A program made the translations under genes and the position numbers. Below the pieces are notes generated by a model that had not been told where the DNA came from, made no database searches, and worked only from the letters and a program-made list of their open reading frames with translations. DNA of 64,000 nt from Boesenbergia rotunda (taxonomy: Eukaryota > Streptophyta > Magnoliopsida > Zingiberales > Zingiberaceae), in contig JAGFNQ010000187.1 of the NCBI GenBank assembly GCA_024364735.1, forward strand, positions 50,285-114,284, given 5' to 3'. Shown piece after piece: positions 52,961 to 63,571 of the stretch (its first letter is position 1; each line of letters opens with the position of its first letter).

Positions 52961-55900
52961 TGATCCGGTCGGGTAAGTTTTTGGAGTTGATTAGGGGCCC
53001 GGTCGGATTGGGTCTGGGTCAGATAAAGTGGGTCGCGTTCAGTATCGGATTAGTGCGCTAGATACTGATCTGGCTAAGAGGATCAGGATTCGAAGCAACT
53101 TGAGACAGGGCCTTGCCTGGTGTGGCGTGGCGCAGAGGATCAGATTAGTGCGTTCGATCGGGCCCGGCCTGGCATGGTGCTCCACGTTCGGTCAGGATAA
53201 GTCAGACGATGTCCAGAGTCTTGTTCTTGCAAGTTATAAGTGGGCATGCTCCCACGCACCCACCGGATTCGGTGCCGATCGGGTGTGGCACTCCACGTTC
53301 GATCGGGCCCGGCCTGGCATGTCACTCCACGTTCGGTCAGGGTAAGCCAGACAGTGTCCAGACTCTTGCTCTTGCAAGTTATAAGTGAGCATGCTCCCAT
53401 TCACCCACCGGATTCGGTGCCGATCGGGCGTGGCGCTCCACGTTCGATCGGGCCCGGCCTGGTGTGGCACTCCATGTTCGGTCAGGGTAAGCCAGACGGT
53501 GCCCAAACTCTTGCTCTTGCAAGTTATAAGTGGGCATGCTCCCACGCACCCACCAGACTCGGTGCCGATCGGGCGTGGCACTCCACGTTCGATCGGGCCC
53601 GGCCTGGCGTAGCGCTCACGTTCGGTCGGGTAAACCAGACGGTGTCTAGACTCTTCTCTTGCAAGTTATAAGTGGGCATGCTCCCACACAACCACCAACC
53701 TCGCGGCAGACCGGACGTGGCTGCCCACGCTCCATTAAGATCTCCCAAGAGGCATTGATACACTTGCTCTTTAGCAAGTTATAAAGGTGATTGCTCACAC
53801 GCCTCAGCCACTCAGCCGCTATGCTCGGCACTCAGCCGCTCTGCTCAGCACTCAGCTACCTAGCTGCTCTGCTCGGCACTCAGCTACCTAGCCGTTCTAC
53901 TCGGCACTCAGCTACCTAGCCGTTCTGCTCGGCACTCAGCCGCTCTGCTTGGCACTCAGCTACTCAGCCGCTCTGCTCGGCACTCAGCTTGGCACTCAAC
54001 CACTCTGCTATGCCATCTGCTCGGCACTCCGTTATTCGGCTCTGCCACCTGCCAGGCAATTAGTCACTCTACTCAGTTGCTTGCCTACTCAGCCATTGCT
54101 CAGTCGTTTACTAGGCTCTATGCCACATGCGTGGCACCCACAACCATTTGCTTGGCTAGGCAAAAATGCTTAGTTGTTTGCCAAACACAGATTTGTCACT
54201 CATCCAACACGATCTAATTGCTCGCTTGACATAACTCAGTACTCTAGCGGCGACATTCCAAGGGATGAATACTGATTAACTGGGTAAAATCCAACCCGTA
54301 ACTTCTGAATGGTTGTTCATCTATCAAAGGAGATTCATTCCAACCTAATTCCAGGATGGAAAGTACGGGTGAAATAAGTCAAACCACTAGATTTAGTCTA
54401 GTCAGTCAGACTCGCGCCTCCTTCGACTAGACTTGAAGGGGAGATATGTGATCCGGGGAGATAAACGCGTGGCAGATGCATTGATGGCTGACTTGACAGG
54501 GATTTGGCATTTAAGGATAAAGATCTTGAGGCCGTAATGAGGGTCAGGGTTGCGAAAGTATGGTTTATCCAACCGAGCAAGCAGCCTAGTCAGTCGGACT
54601 TGACGCCTTCTTCGACTAGACTTGAAGGGGAGGCTTGTGATCTGGTTGGGTAAGTATTTGGAACTGATTAGGGGCCCGGTCGGATTGGGTCTGGGTCAGA
54701 TAAAGTGGGTCGGGTTCAGTATCAGATTAGTGCGCTAGATACTGATCTGGCTAAGAGGATCAGGATTCGAAGCAACTTGAGACAGGGCCCAATCAGTGGC
54801 ACCCGAGCAGACGTTCCCGGCCGAGAACTTTAGCGGTCGGAGATCACCGGTCGGGAAAGTTTAGTCGGGATAAAGCAGAAGCGTTTTGTCGGATCTCTTC
54901 ATGAGTGTTCGGTAAGAAATAGGCCTCCCAGCCAGGGTGGCCGACCCAGAGTGACAGACCCAGGGTGACCGACCTCCCAGAGTGACAGACCCAGGGTGGC
55001 TGACTCAGGGTAGCCACCTAGAGTGACAGACCCAAGGTGGCCGACCCAGGGTGGCCGAACCAGAGTGACAAATCCAGGGTGGCCGACCCTGAGTGACAAA
55101 CCCAGGGTGGTCGACCCAGAGTGGCCGACCCAAAGTGACAGACCCAGGGTGGCCGACCCAAAGTGATAGACCCAGGGTGGCCGACCCAGAGTGACAGACC
55201 CAAGGTGGTCGACCCAGAGTGACATACCCAGGGTGGCCGACCTAGAGTGAGTGAAGGGTTGCAACAGCAGTAAAGATCATCTGAATCTCCCCATTGTCAA
55301 AAGAGGATTTTTGACATAATCATGATCTGACAGAGTCGCCAACATTAGTGGGGGTCAGAGGGGACACCCTGGACAGACTGTCAGGCAGCTGTGACAGTCT
55401 CATCAAGCAGCTAAAGTTGCCATTAACTCAGTCTGACATTGATCTACTCTTAAAGAGATAAGATAGCTCTGACATGTCAGAGGGTCTCCTCTTCTCATAT
55501 ATAAACCCCCCATTGGGCTTCAAGAAAGGGGTTGCTGCCATTTGGAACCTTTGCTCCACTTTGTGTGCTCTTGTTTCGGTCCGATCCGAGTGACTTGTGC
55601 TCTATTCGCATCCAAACCCGACCCCGTCCCCCACACTACTGCAGATCAGGGTCATCTTGGTCAGACCGAGTCATCTATGAGAAAAGCTTAGCAAGAAGAT
55701 TGGGTAAGCTAGTCAAGATAAAATTATGTTCAATTAGGGTTGGATGCACGTATGGATGCTCAAGATGATCTCACGCCGTTGGTTGATCAACTATCTCTAT
55801 TTCACCATTGATGACACATTCTCTAAAACTAAGTCAGCATCACCACAACTCTTAAATTTTCAACATTTACGATTTAAATATTATTACTGATAAATTAATT

Positions 55901-55976
55901 TAATAATTTCATAAATAATGTAAAAAATATTTAATAAAAATTTAAAATTTTGATAAATATAAAAAAAGATGATATG
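52961..55976. mobile_element. Tandem-repeat-rich insert between the duplications
   Basis: Begins TGATCCGGTCGGG. Its first 152 bp recur at 54638-54790, where they are preceded by a polypurine-like CTTGAAGGGGAGGCTTG, so this may be a decayed LTR element. Between them lie a 145-bp tandem repeat (about 53150-53780; AAGTTATAAG markers at 53231, 53376, 53521, 53663), a 18-28-bp CTCAGC-rich minisatellite (53790-54060) and other GC-rich sequence. A 30-bp minisatellite (two 15-bp halves with GGTGGCCGACCC and AGTGACAGACCC) occupies about 54930-55245. From 55260 to 55976 the sequence contains a TATAAACCCCC box near 55499 and AT-rich filler. No gag/pol domain was seen. Confidence 0.6.
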
Positions 55977-56421
55977 GTAATATGCTCACACGAAGTGAAT
56001 TCGGACCATTTCAATGATGACTCGGGTAATTCGAGATCAATCGAATCTGGATCCATCCTTGGGAATCAAATTGATCACTGTCAAAATTAATTAGTATAAA
56101 CTAATACATGATGTCAATTAAAAAATATGAATAATGTTAATGATTTGGATAGAAATTACGAAGATAATAAAGATTCGTTTAATAAAAAAGAATTCAAGTA
56201 AAAGTTTCTAATCGAGTATAATGAATATGAAAAAAAAATATTGGATCAAATAGTAGATGAATTTAGAATGATCGATTCGGTTTCATAAAAATTTTTAATC
56301 GATCATCAGAATAAATCAAAAAATATTCATGAAGAACAATCTAAAAATCCAACGTTTCAAGATTCATATCCAATTTAAGTATAATGAATATGAGAATTCA
56401 TCTAATTAATATGGACACACT
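55977..56421. repeat. Right copy of the 450-bp direct duplication
   Basis: 445 bp matching 52501-52960. It continues without a break into AATTAAGCAACTG and the upstream region of the gene at 56685, so this copy probably stands in the original position. Confidence 0.92.
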
Positions 56422-56684
56422 AATTAAGCAACTGAAAAATCTGTTTGATTGCCGTGGAAGGCCAGTCATCATGCTTGGCACTCAATCGCCGCAATCTTTA
56501 CACCTCAACCAACATATCCACAATTTTATACTATTTATTTATAATTGTATATTTGAATTAATATTGCACCTGCTACATTATCAGTCGCATCGATCATTAA
56601 TGTCGATTCCTTTTTAATTATTTTCAAATTAAGTTTTTCTGCCAATTAATTAATTAAAGTCGATGGAAGTTACATAATTAAGGC
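56422..56684. promoter_or_regulatory. Upstream region of the small membrane-protein gene
   Basis: AT-rich sequence with ATTAATTAATTAA runs near 56644-56658 directly before the ATG. No unambiguous TATA box. Together with the duplicated segment it forms the presumable promoter. Confidence 0.35.
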
Positions 56685-57080
56685 ATGAGAAGAGGGCCAA
56701 CGGAGCTGGTCGTCTGGTCTCAGGCGATGGGTGCACGCTGGTGGCTTGCCGCTCTCCGGCGCACTCTGGCAAGTGGCGAGCGCCGGTGGTGGAGGTTCTG
56801 GCTGCTCATTCTGGCTCTCTTTTTCTGCTCCCCGGTGCTCCTACCTCTCGCCTGCCTCTCCTTCCCGCTGCTCTGCGTGGCCGAGTTGTGCCTCAGTGCC
56901 GGCAGGCAGTGGCGGCGGAGGCGGCGGCCGGGATCAGCCGCCTCCATGGCCATCCTGCTTCCGCGCCAAGAAATGGAGGCGCGACTGCTGCACCGGTACT
57001 TAGAGGACCAGCTTCGACTCGTCGTGGGAGGATTGATCATCGACTCCGCCGCCACCGGAAACGGTGGCGGCGGAGATTGA
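56685..57080 (+). CDS. Small GC-rich membrane-anchored protein, function unknown
   Basis: A 131-residue frame, strongly GC-rich and distinct from the AT-rich surroundings, which supports real coding. An Arg/Trp-rich N-terminus (about 19-38) leads into a long hydrophobic segment (about 39-70; words LLILALFFCSP and LLPLACLSFPLLC), enough for one or two membrane passes. A basic Arg stretch (75-83) and a short amphipathic tail with MEARLLHRYLEDQL (97-110) follow, then a Gly-rich end. The ATG at 56727 (MGARWW) is an alternative start and may be the true one because the preceding 14 residues are unremarkable. I recognise the general look of small plant membrane proteins but no named family. The Copia element at 57257 inserted 177 bp past the stop, so it may affect the 3' UTR. 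Confidence 0.55.
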   Translation: MRRGPTELVVWSQAMGARWWLAALRRTLASGERRWWRFWLLILALFFCSPVLLPLACLSFPLLCVAELCLSAGRQWRRRRRPGSAASMAILLPRQEMEARLLHRYLEDQLRLVVGGLIIDSAATGNGGGGD

Positions 57081-57256
57081 TTGTAGTTGCAGGTGTGAGG
57101 AATCTGTCGGGGCGCTGAAGAACATCACGTTAGATTTGCCCTGTTTATCTTTGCTCTGCACTGTGTGGAAATAGAGTTTCTTTTGTGTGTGTGGTGTGTG
57201 TTGGATTAATGGCTTGCTTATTGCTCTGTTGGATAGGAAGAGATGAATGAATATCT

Positions 57257-57697
57257 TGTTAGAATTTTAGGACCATATTGTAATTATAAATATTGTATGT
57301 CATCAATTAAATAAGTCAAAAATATTGTGATCTAAATTTTGGAATTATGTAATTTGACGGAAGAGCTTAATTGTTATGAATAAAATATTGTGGATACCAT
57401 GTGCTAATTCTAATTTGTTGAGGGGTCAAATTAGAAAAAGGCAACCTTTGGATTCTATAAATAGAAGGTTATGGTCCCAGTTTGCAGAGGATGCTTTTGT
57501 TTTATTTCCCATCGACAAAACTCTTAAGAAACCTAAGGAAGTCTGCAGATTGAAGATCATCTCCGGAGGACCGATTGCAACGATGGATTCCGGTACGCTT
57601 CCGCGACCTTGGTTAATTATCAAGTTTATTATTTCTTAAGAGTTGAATAGAGATTAAGATTGCTCATCAGGATCTCTCGACTTAAGTTTTATTAACA
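57257..57697 (+). repeat. 5' LTR of the TNT1-like Copia
   Basis: 441 bp with TGTTA...TAACA ends. A TATA box (TCTATAAATAG) lies at 57454-57464. An ATG at 57583 lies about 120 bp after the TATA box, thus downstream of the expected transcription start. Confidence 0.92.
57583..57592 (+). CDS. Predicted first coding exon of gag inside the LTR
   Basis: ATG GAT TCC G at 57583-57592 is followed by a splice-donor-like GTACGC (57593 onward). An acceptor TTCTCTTTTCAG ends at 59068. Joining them gives an uninterrupted frame into gag: 10 bases here plus the first 2 bases at 59069-59070 complete a codon. The gag frame has no ATG between its preceding stop (59026-59028) and 59170, and 59170 lies beyond the conserved N-terminal 'LNGTNFKDW' segment. 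Splicing is predicted, not shown. Confidence 0.55.
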
Positions 57698-57701
57698 ACA
57701 A

Positions 57702-57714
57702 TTGATATCAGAGC
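57702..57714 (+). other. Primer-binding site (tRNA-Met type)
   Basis: TTGATATCAGAGC, differing from the usual TTGGTATCAGAGC by one base. Lies four bases after the LTR end. Confidence 0.8.
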
Positions 57715-59068
57715 AATCTATTTCCAATTCTTAAGAAATAATTATAATTTTTGTTCTATTTCGGTTCTCCATACTACTGTTGTATTTTTCCTGTCGCTCC
57801 TTCAATTTGGAGAAATTTACTTGAAGTGTGGCTGTCGGACACAGTTGCCGAAAAGATTACAATTTTAGATATTTTGCGCCACAATGATTTCCTATGAATT
57901 CAGCCATTTTCGGCTGATTGGGGGAAGGAGACGACGATATGTTAATCAGGTGTTCATTCGGTCGAATGAAGCGACGCTTCAGTTTGGAGATGATGAACAG
58001 AGGCACTGTCGGTTGGGTGCTTTGGTCGTCTGAAGCGGCGGAAGTTACGTATCATGTTGTAACTTCAATTCAGTTTAAAAATAAATAAATTACGTGGGTG
58101 GGAGAGGAACCAAAGTGACAGCGGCTTTCGTCCGTCTTGAAGTTAATAGCCTTGTATGAAAGTTGCGTGAGGCAACTTTTTAAGAGATTAACTGTGCATG
58201 CAATTAATTGGAGAAGAAACAAATTAATTTCGCATGGAGAAGAAACGCATGCATTTTTAATTGGGCAATTAAAAACCTTGCATGCGATTTGAAGCAATTT
58301 AATTGCTTGAGAATTAAAACCTTGCATGCGATTTTAATTGGGCAATTAAAATCCTTATATGTTTCGGTTTCGTCACTCTTGAAAATCGAAATCAAAACTG
58401 TTGTTCATGCATTGAATCGCTGTTCTGTTTCGGTTTTCACGTTTTAGAACTGCACACCACGTTTCGGATTCCTTTAATTAAGCATTTATTATATATATAT
58501 CCCTTTCAGTAATAATCCATTATATTTAATTATTTAGATAAAATTAATTTAATTAAATTATTTTATCTAATGTGGATATAAATATTAAATGGATTATATG
58601 AGCACATTAATATCTATTATTTTAAATTAAGTTAAATTTAAATTATATGTCACCAAAGTGACCTCTATTATTTGAATTTAATTTTCTTTGAAATATTGAG
58701 ATATTATTCAGGTATTAATTAAGGTGTAAATGTATATATTTATATGAGTATTAATCGGCCCAAAGGAAGATTTATACTTAACAAAATTATACATTTACCT
58801 GTGATAATAAACACGTAACAATTATAAAGTTACAATTGTTATTTTTCATGAATTTAATAAATCGATCCAAAGATAGATTTATTATTTGTCATGCATTATT
58901 GTTAGTGTTTGATTATTACAACAAGAGTACCACTTGCAAATAATATTACTGTCCAAAGACTTGATATTGTTGTTGCACTAGGTATCTTTAGATGAGATTT
59001 ACCATTTATTCTAATTTATTCACAATGAGCATGTTATTTATGTTATTATTCTTGTGTTCTCTTTTCAG
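57715..59068 (+). other. Non-coding leader and most of a predicted intron
   Basis: 1.35 kb without credible ORF. It becomes very AT-rich from 58480 to 59040, ending in a pyrimidine-rich tract and TTTTCAG at 59062-59068. It also contains repeated words built on GCATGCGATTT and TTAATTGGGCAATTAAAA (58250-58350), a local duplication. AT-richness and the 3' tract fit an intron. Confidence 0.5.
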
Positions 59069-60030
59069 CCAGTGTTGCTACTATTTCTGCTAACTTAAAT
59101 TCAGTTCCAATCCTCAATGGTACAAATTTTAAGGATTGGAAGGAGAACATTCTTATTGTTCTTGGCTGCATGGATCTAGATCTTGCGCTCAGGACAGAGC
59201 AACCTACTACTCCTACGGATTCTAGTTCTTCTGAACAGAGGACTAAATATAAGAAGTGGGAGCGCTCTAACCGCATGAGTCTTATGATCATCAAGCGCGG
59301 CATACCGGAGGCTTTTAGGGGTGCGGTGTCTAATAGTATCACTAACGCTAAGGAATATCTTGATGAGATTGAGAAGCGCTTTGCCAAAAGCGATAAGGCG
59401 GAAACAAGCACACTTCTGAAAAGCTTGATTTCCATGAAGTATCAAGGCAAGGGAAATATTCGGGAATATATCATGGAGTTTTCCCACCTTGCATCAAAGT
59501 TGAAGGCACTTAAACTTGAATTGTCGGATGACATGCTTGTGCATTTAGTGCTTATTTCTCTTCCAATCCAGTTCAGTCAGTTTCAAATCAATTATAACTG
59601 TCAAAAGGAGAAATGGACTCTTAACGAGCTCATTTCATATTGTGTTCAAGAGGAAGAGAGGTTGAAGCAAAACAAGGTTGAAAGTGCCTACTTAGCAAGC
59701 ACCCCTAAAGATAAGGGCAAGAAAAGAAAGAATGAGGCTACTAAAGGTCCTTATGTGAAGAAACAAAAGCAAGACAATGACAAGAAAGGTTGTTTCTTCT
59801 GTAACAAGCCTAATCATGTCAAGAAGGAATGTCCTAAGTATCATGCCTGGCGTGTGAAAAAGGGTACATTTTTAAATTTGGTTTGTTCAGAAGTAAATTT
59901 AGCTTCAGTGCCTAGAAACACTTGGTGGTTAGACTCCGGTGCTACTACTAACATCAGTGTTTCAATGCAGGGTTGCCTGAGCTACCGAAAGCCAAGTGAT
60001 GCTGAAAGATGCATCTATGTGGGTGGGTGA
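59069..60030 (+). pseudogene. Gag and start of protease of TNT1-like Copia
   Basis: The frame opens at the predicted acceptor (59069) and runs 59069-60030. It holds the typical gag start (NSVPILNGTNFKDW near 59099-59140), the UBN2 core (EIEKRFAKSD, LISMKYQGKGNIREY), and a CCHC zinc knuckle CFFCNKPNHVKKEC (59791-59832). The protease motif LDSGATTNIS starts at 59929, with DSGA at 59932-59943. The frame then breaks because GGGT is duplicated at 60021-60028; downstream protease sequence continues in the frame beginning 59996. The gag part itself has no stop. Confidence 0.88.
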
Positions 60031-61711
60031 TGGCAAGTCGGTCGAAGTGGAAGCCATAGGGCATTTTAGATTGTTGTTAAGCACTGGTTATTATTTAGAC
60101 TTAATAGATACTTTTGTTGTACCGTCTTTTAGACGGAATTTGGTTTCTGTTTCTCATTTGGACAAATTGGGTTATAGTTGTTCATTTGGAAATAATCAGT
60201 TCAGTTTATCTATTGATTCTACTATTGTTGGAACCGATTCACTTATCATTTATGACAATCTCTATATGCTTGATATAAATGCTTCTTATATTGAAACCCT
60301 AAATATGGAATCACGTGGCACCAAGCGTAAATTTAATATTGAAAACTCAGGTGCATTATGGCACAAACGTTTAGGGCACATCTCTAGAAATAGAGTTGAA
60401 CGACTTGTATCAGATGGAATTTTACATTCCATTGATTTTACGGACCTAGACATTTGTGTTGAATGCATTAAGGGCAAACAGACCAAAAGAAAGAAAGAAG
60501 GTGCATATCGAGCTACGGAAGTATTGGAATTGATACATACGGATGTTTGTGGATCATTTCCAACACCTTCTTGGAATGGTCAACAATATTTTGTACCATT
60601 CATTGATGATTATTCTAGATATGCATACATATTTCTTATTCATGAAAAGGCTCAAACACTGGATGTTTTCAAATCATTTAAGGTTGAAGTCGAAAACCAA
60701 CTCGACAAAAGAATTAAGAAAGTCAGATCTGATCGTGGTGGTGAATACTACGGAAGATATGACGGTTCAGGTGAACAACGTCCAGGACCTTTTGCTCAAT
60801 ACCTAGAGGAGTGTGGAATCGTCCCACAGTACACCATGCCAGGCTCACCAAGCATGAATGGTGTAGTTGAACGACGAAATCGGACTCTTAAGGATATAGT
60901 AAGGAGTATGGTTAGCCATTCAACTTTACCAACATCACTCTGGGGAGAAGCATTAAAGACAGCAGCTTACATTCTAAATAGAGTACCCACTAAAGCAGCT
61001 ACTAAAACACCTTTTGAGCTTTGGACAAAGCGAAAGCCAAGTTTAAAACATTTTCATGTTTGGGGATGTCCAGCTGAGGCTAGACCATACATGCCACATG
61101 AAAAGAAATTAGACTCTAAAACAGTAAGTAGCTACTTTATTGGATATTCTGAGCGATCAAGGGGCTATAAGTTTTATAATCCCAAAATACGGACTATCTT
61201 TGAGACGGGAACTGCAACGTTCTTTGAGGATATTGAGTTTGGGGGGAAGAATAAGGTATCTGACATTGTCTTTGAGGAGGAATGTATTCCTACTACTCTT
61301 CAAGAGGAAATGGTTTATATTCCTATGATTGCTTCTGATAATGATCAGGATATTATTCCTGTTAGTGATCAAGATGCAATACAAGAACAACAAGACATTG
61401 TCAGTCAACTCCCAGAAGAACAAACTCAACAACCTCAAGAACCAATGCATGAAGAACAAGTGCCTTTACGTAGATCCACTAGAGAAAGGAGGAGTGCTAT
61501 TTCAGATGATTACATAATACTACTTCAAGAACATGAGGAAAATGATGGCTTGGCGGAGGATGATCCAATCAACTTTCGTCAGGCCATGCAAGATTCAAAT
61601 TCTCAAAAATGGATTGAGGCAATGAATGAAGAGTATAAATCAATGCAAGACAATAATATTTGGGAACTTGTCCTATTACCAGAAGGTGTGAAACCCATTG
61701 GTTATAAATGA
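59996..61711 (+). pseudogene. Pol: end of protease, integrase and connection to reverse transcriptase
   Basis: After the frame break at 60021-60028 the frame runs on to TGA at 61709-61711. The integrase zinc domain is visible as H...H (LWHKRLGHIS near 60356-60385) and C..C (CVECIKG near 60453-60473). The integrase core follows with Asp at 60542-60544 (HTDVCG), Asp in FIDDYSRY (about 60600-60623) and Glu in VVERRNRTLKD (about 60864-60896), so the DDE triad is intact. The C-terminal part includes WGCPAEAR and HEKKLDSKT (about 61062-61120), then an acidic Gln/Glu-rich linker. The frame ends at KPIGYK where W is expected: TGA stands for TGG, a single G-to-A change. Confidence 0.9.
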
Positions 61712-62080
61712 ATTTTTAAAACTAAATGGGATTCAAACGGTAATGTGGAAAGATATAAGGCACGTCTTGTAGCTAAAGGTTATACTAAAAAATATGGAAT
61801 TGACTATAAAGAGACTTTTTCTCCTGTTTCAACGAAAGACTCTTTTAAGACAATCATGGCACTTGTTGCACACTTTGATATGGAACTCCATCAGATGGAT
61901 GTCAAGACAGCTTTTCTCAATGGAGACATTGAGGAAACAATCTATATGGTGCAACCAGAATACTTTGTATCAGGAGATCCAAAGAGTATGGTTTGCAAAC
62001 TTAAGAAGTCCATCTATGGGTTAAAGCAAGCGTCTCGTCAATGGTACCATAAATTTCATCAAATAATCATCTCATTTTGA
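61712..62080 (+). pseudogene. Pol: first part of reverse transcriptase
   Basis: In the same frame as the preceding part, between two stops. It carries RT segments VERYKARLVAKGYTKK, DYKETFSPV, MDVKTAFLNGD (with the catalytic Asp of motif A) and KKSIYGLKQASRQWY. It ends with TGA at 62078-62080, where related elements have GGA (Gly). Both stops are substitutions; the flanking sequence is otherwise well kept. Confidence 0.9.
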
Positions 62081-63094
62081 TTTGAGGTGAATGTGGTAGA
62101 AGATTGTGTGTATCATAAGTTCAGTGGGAGCAAACATATTTTCCTGATTTTATATATTGATGACATTTTGCTTGCCACAAATGATATAGGTATGTTAAAC
62201 GATACCAAGAGATTTCTATCCAGATATTTTGAAATGAAAGATCTTGGTAATGCATCTTTTGTATTAGGAATCCAAATACACCGAGATCATTCTCAAGGTA
62301 TTCTTGGATTATCACAAAAGAACTATATCGATAAAGTGCTTAAAAGATTTGGCATGCAAGATTGTAAACCAGGAAACACCCCAGTCGCTAAAGGAGATAA
62401 GTTTAGTCTTAAACAATGCCCTAAAGGAAGCCTTGAGACTCAAGAAATGCAAAAGATTCCCTTTGCTTCGGCAGTAGGAAGTCTTATGTATGCTCAAGTT
62501 TGTACGCGTCCGGATATTGCGTACATTGTTGGAGTGTTGGGCAGATATTTAAGCAACCCAGGAATGGATCATTGGAAAGCAACAAAGAGGGTAATGAGAT
62601 ATTTAAAGAGAACTAGTGATTACATGCTCACATACAAGAGATCAGATACTCTTGAGATCGTGGGATATTCTGACTCTGATTTTGCTGGATGCCAAGATAG
62701 CATGAGATCCACTTCAGGCTATGTTTTTCTGTTGGCTGGCGGAGCTATCTCTTGGAGAAGTGCCAAACAGGCATCGACAGCTTCTTCCACCATGGCAGCA
62801 AAGTTTATAGCATGTTATGAGGCATCTAATCATGGAATATGGCTGAAAAATTTTGTCTCTGGGCTGCGCATTTTGGGAAGGGTTGAAAAACCACTGAAGT
62901 TATTTTGTGACAATAAATCAGCTGTATTGTATTCCAACAACAATAGGAGCTCGACAAAATCGAAGCACATCGATATCAAGTTCCTTGTTGTGAAAGAAAG
63001 AGTACAAAGTGGACAGATTTTGATAGAACACATAGGTACAAACTCCATGATAGCAGATCCTTTGACGAAAGGTCTACCGCCCAATGTCTTTTAG
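62081..63094 (+). pseudogene. Pol: reverse transcriptase active site and RNase H
   Basis: Contains the RT catalytic motif LYIDDILLA (about 62151-62177), FEMKDLGNASFVLGI and the connection PFASAVGSLMYAQVCTRPD. The RNase H part begins with GYSDSDFAGC (about 62662-62691) and keeps CDNKSA (about 62909-62926). The Glu-containing segment usually reading STMEAEF-like is STMAAKF here (about 62785-62806), so both Glu residues are lost; one is expected to be catalytic. Ends with the usual ADPLTKGLP segment and a TAG at 63092-63094. Confidence 0.88.
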
Positions 63095-63571
63095 GAGCAT
63101 ACCACTCATATGGGTGTTATTCAGTTTGGTAAAATTTAGATTCAGTGGGAGTTTGTACTATATTTGTTTTCTATATATGTTTGGTTGTGTCTCTGAAACT
63201 TATGTATTTAGAGATTTTCTGATCAGATATAAAGTTTAATGTTTACTTCATTCCACTTTGTATAACTAAAGTTAAAGTTTTGATCTCACTTTGGTTAAGG
63301 AGGACCAGTTGAAAATTGACATGAATAGATCACCTTGCATGTAATTTTCATGTCACAAATTCATAATTGATCTATGTCATTTGATTGTATTGATATATGT
63401 GACCATTGATGGTTTAGTTGTGAAAGATACAACAAAGACTGCATTGATCCTATGTCTATATAATTAATGGACGAGATTGTTAAGGAAGCCCTGTGGTTAT
63501 GATGACAAAAGTTTTTGAGCTCACTAAGGTTAACACATTTATAAGTTTACGCATATGACCCAGTGAGAGAT
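63095..63571 (+). other. 3' non-coding region and polypurine tract
   Basis: AT-rich sequence with no gene. The 14 bases before the LTR (63558-63571, GACCCAGTGAGAGAT) serve as a weak polypurine tract. Confidence 0.6.

Noticed and set aside
53028..53763. Overlapping repeat-protein frames on both strands
   Set aside because: They are translations of a 145-bp tandem repeat, with no start context or domain.
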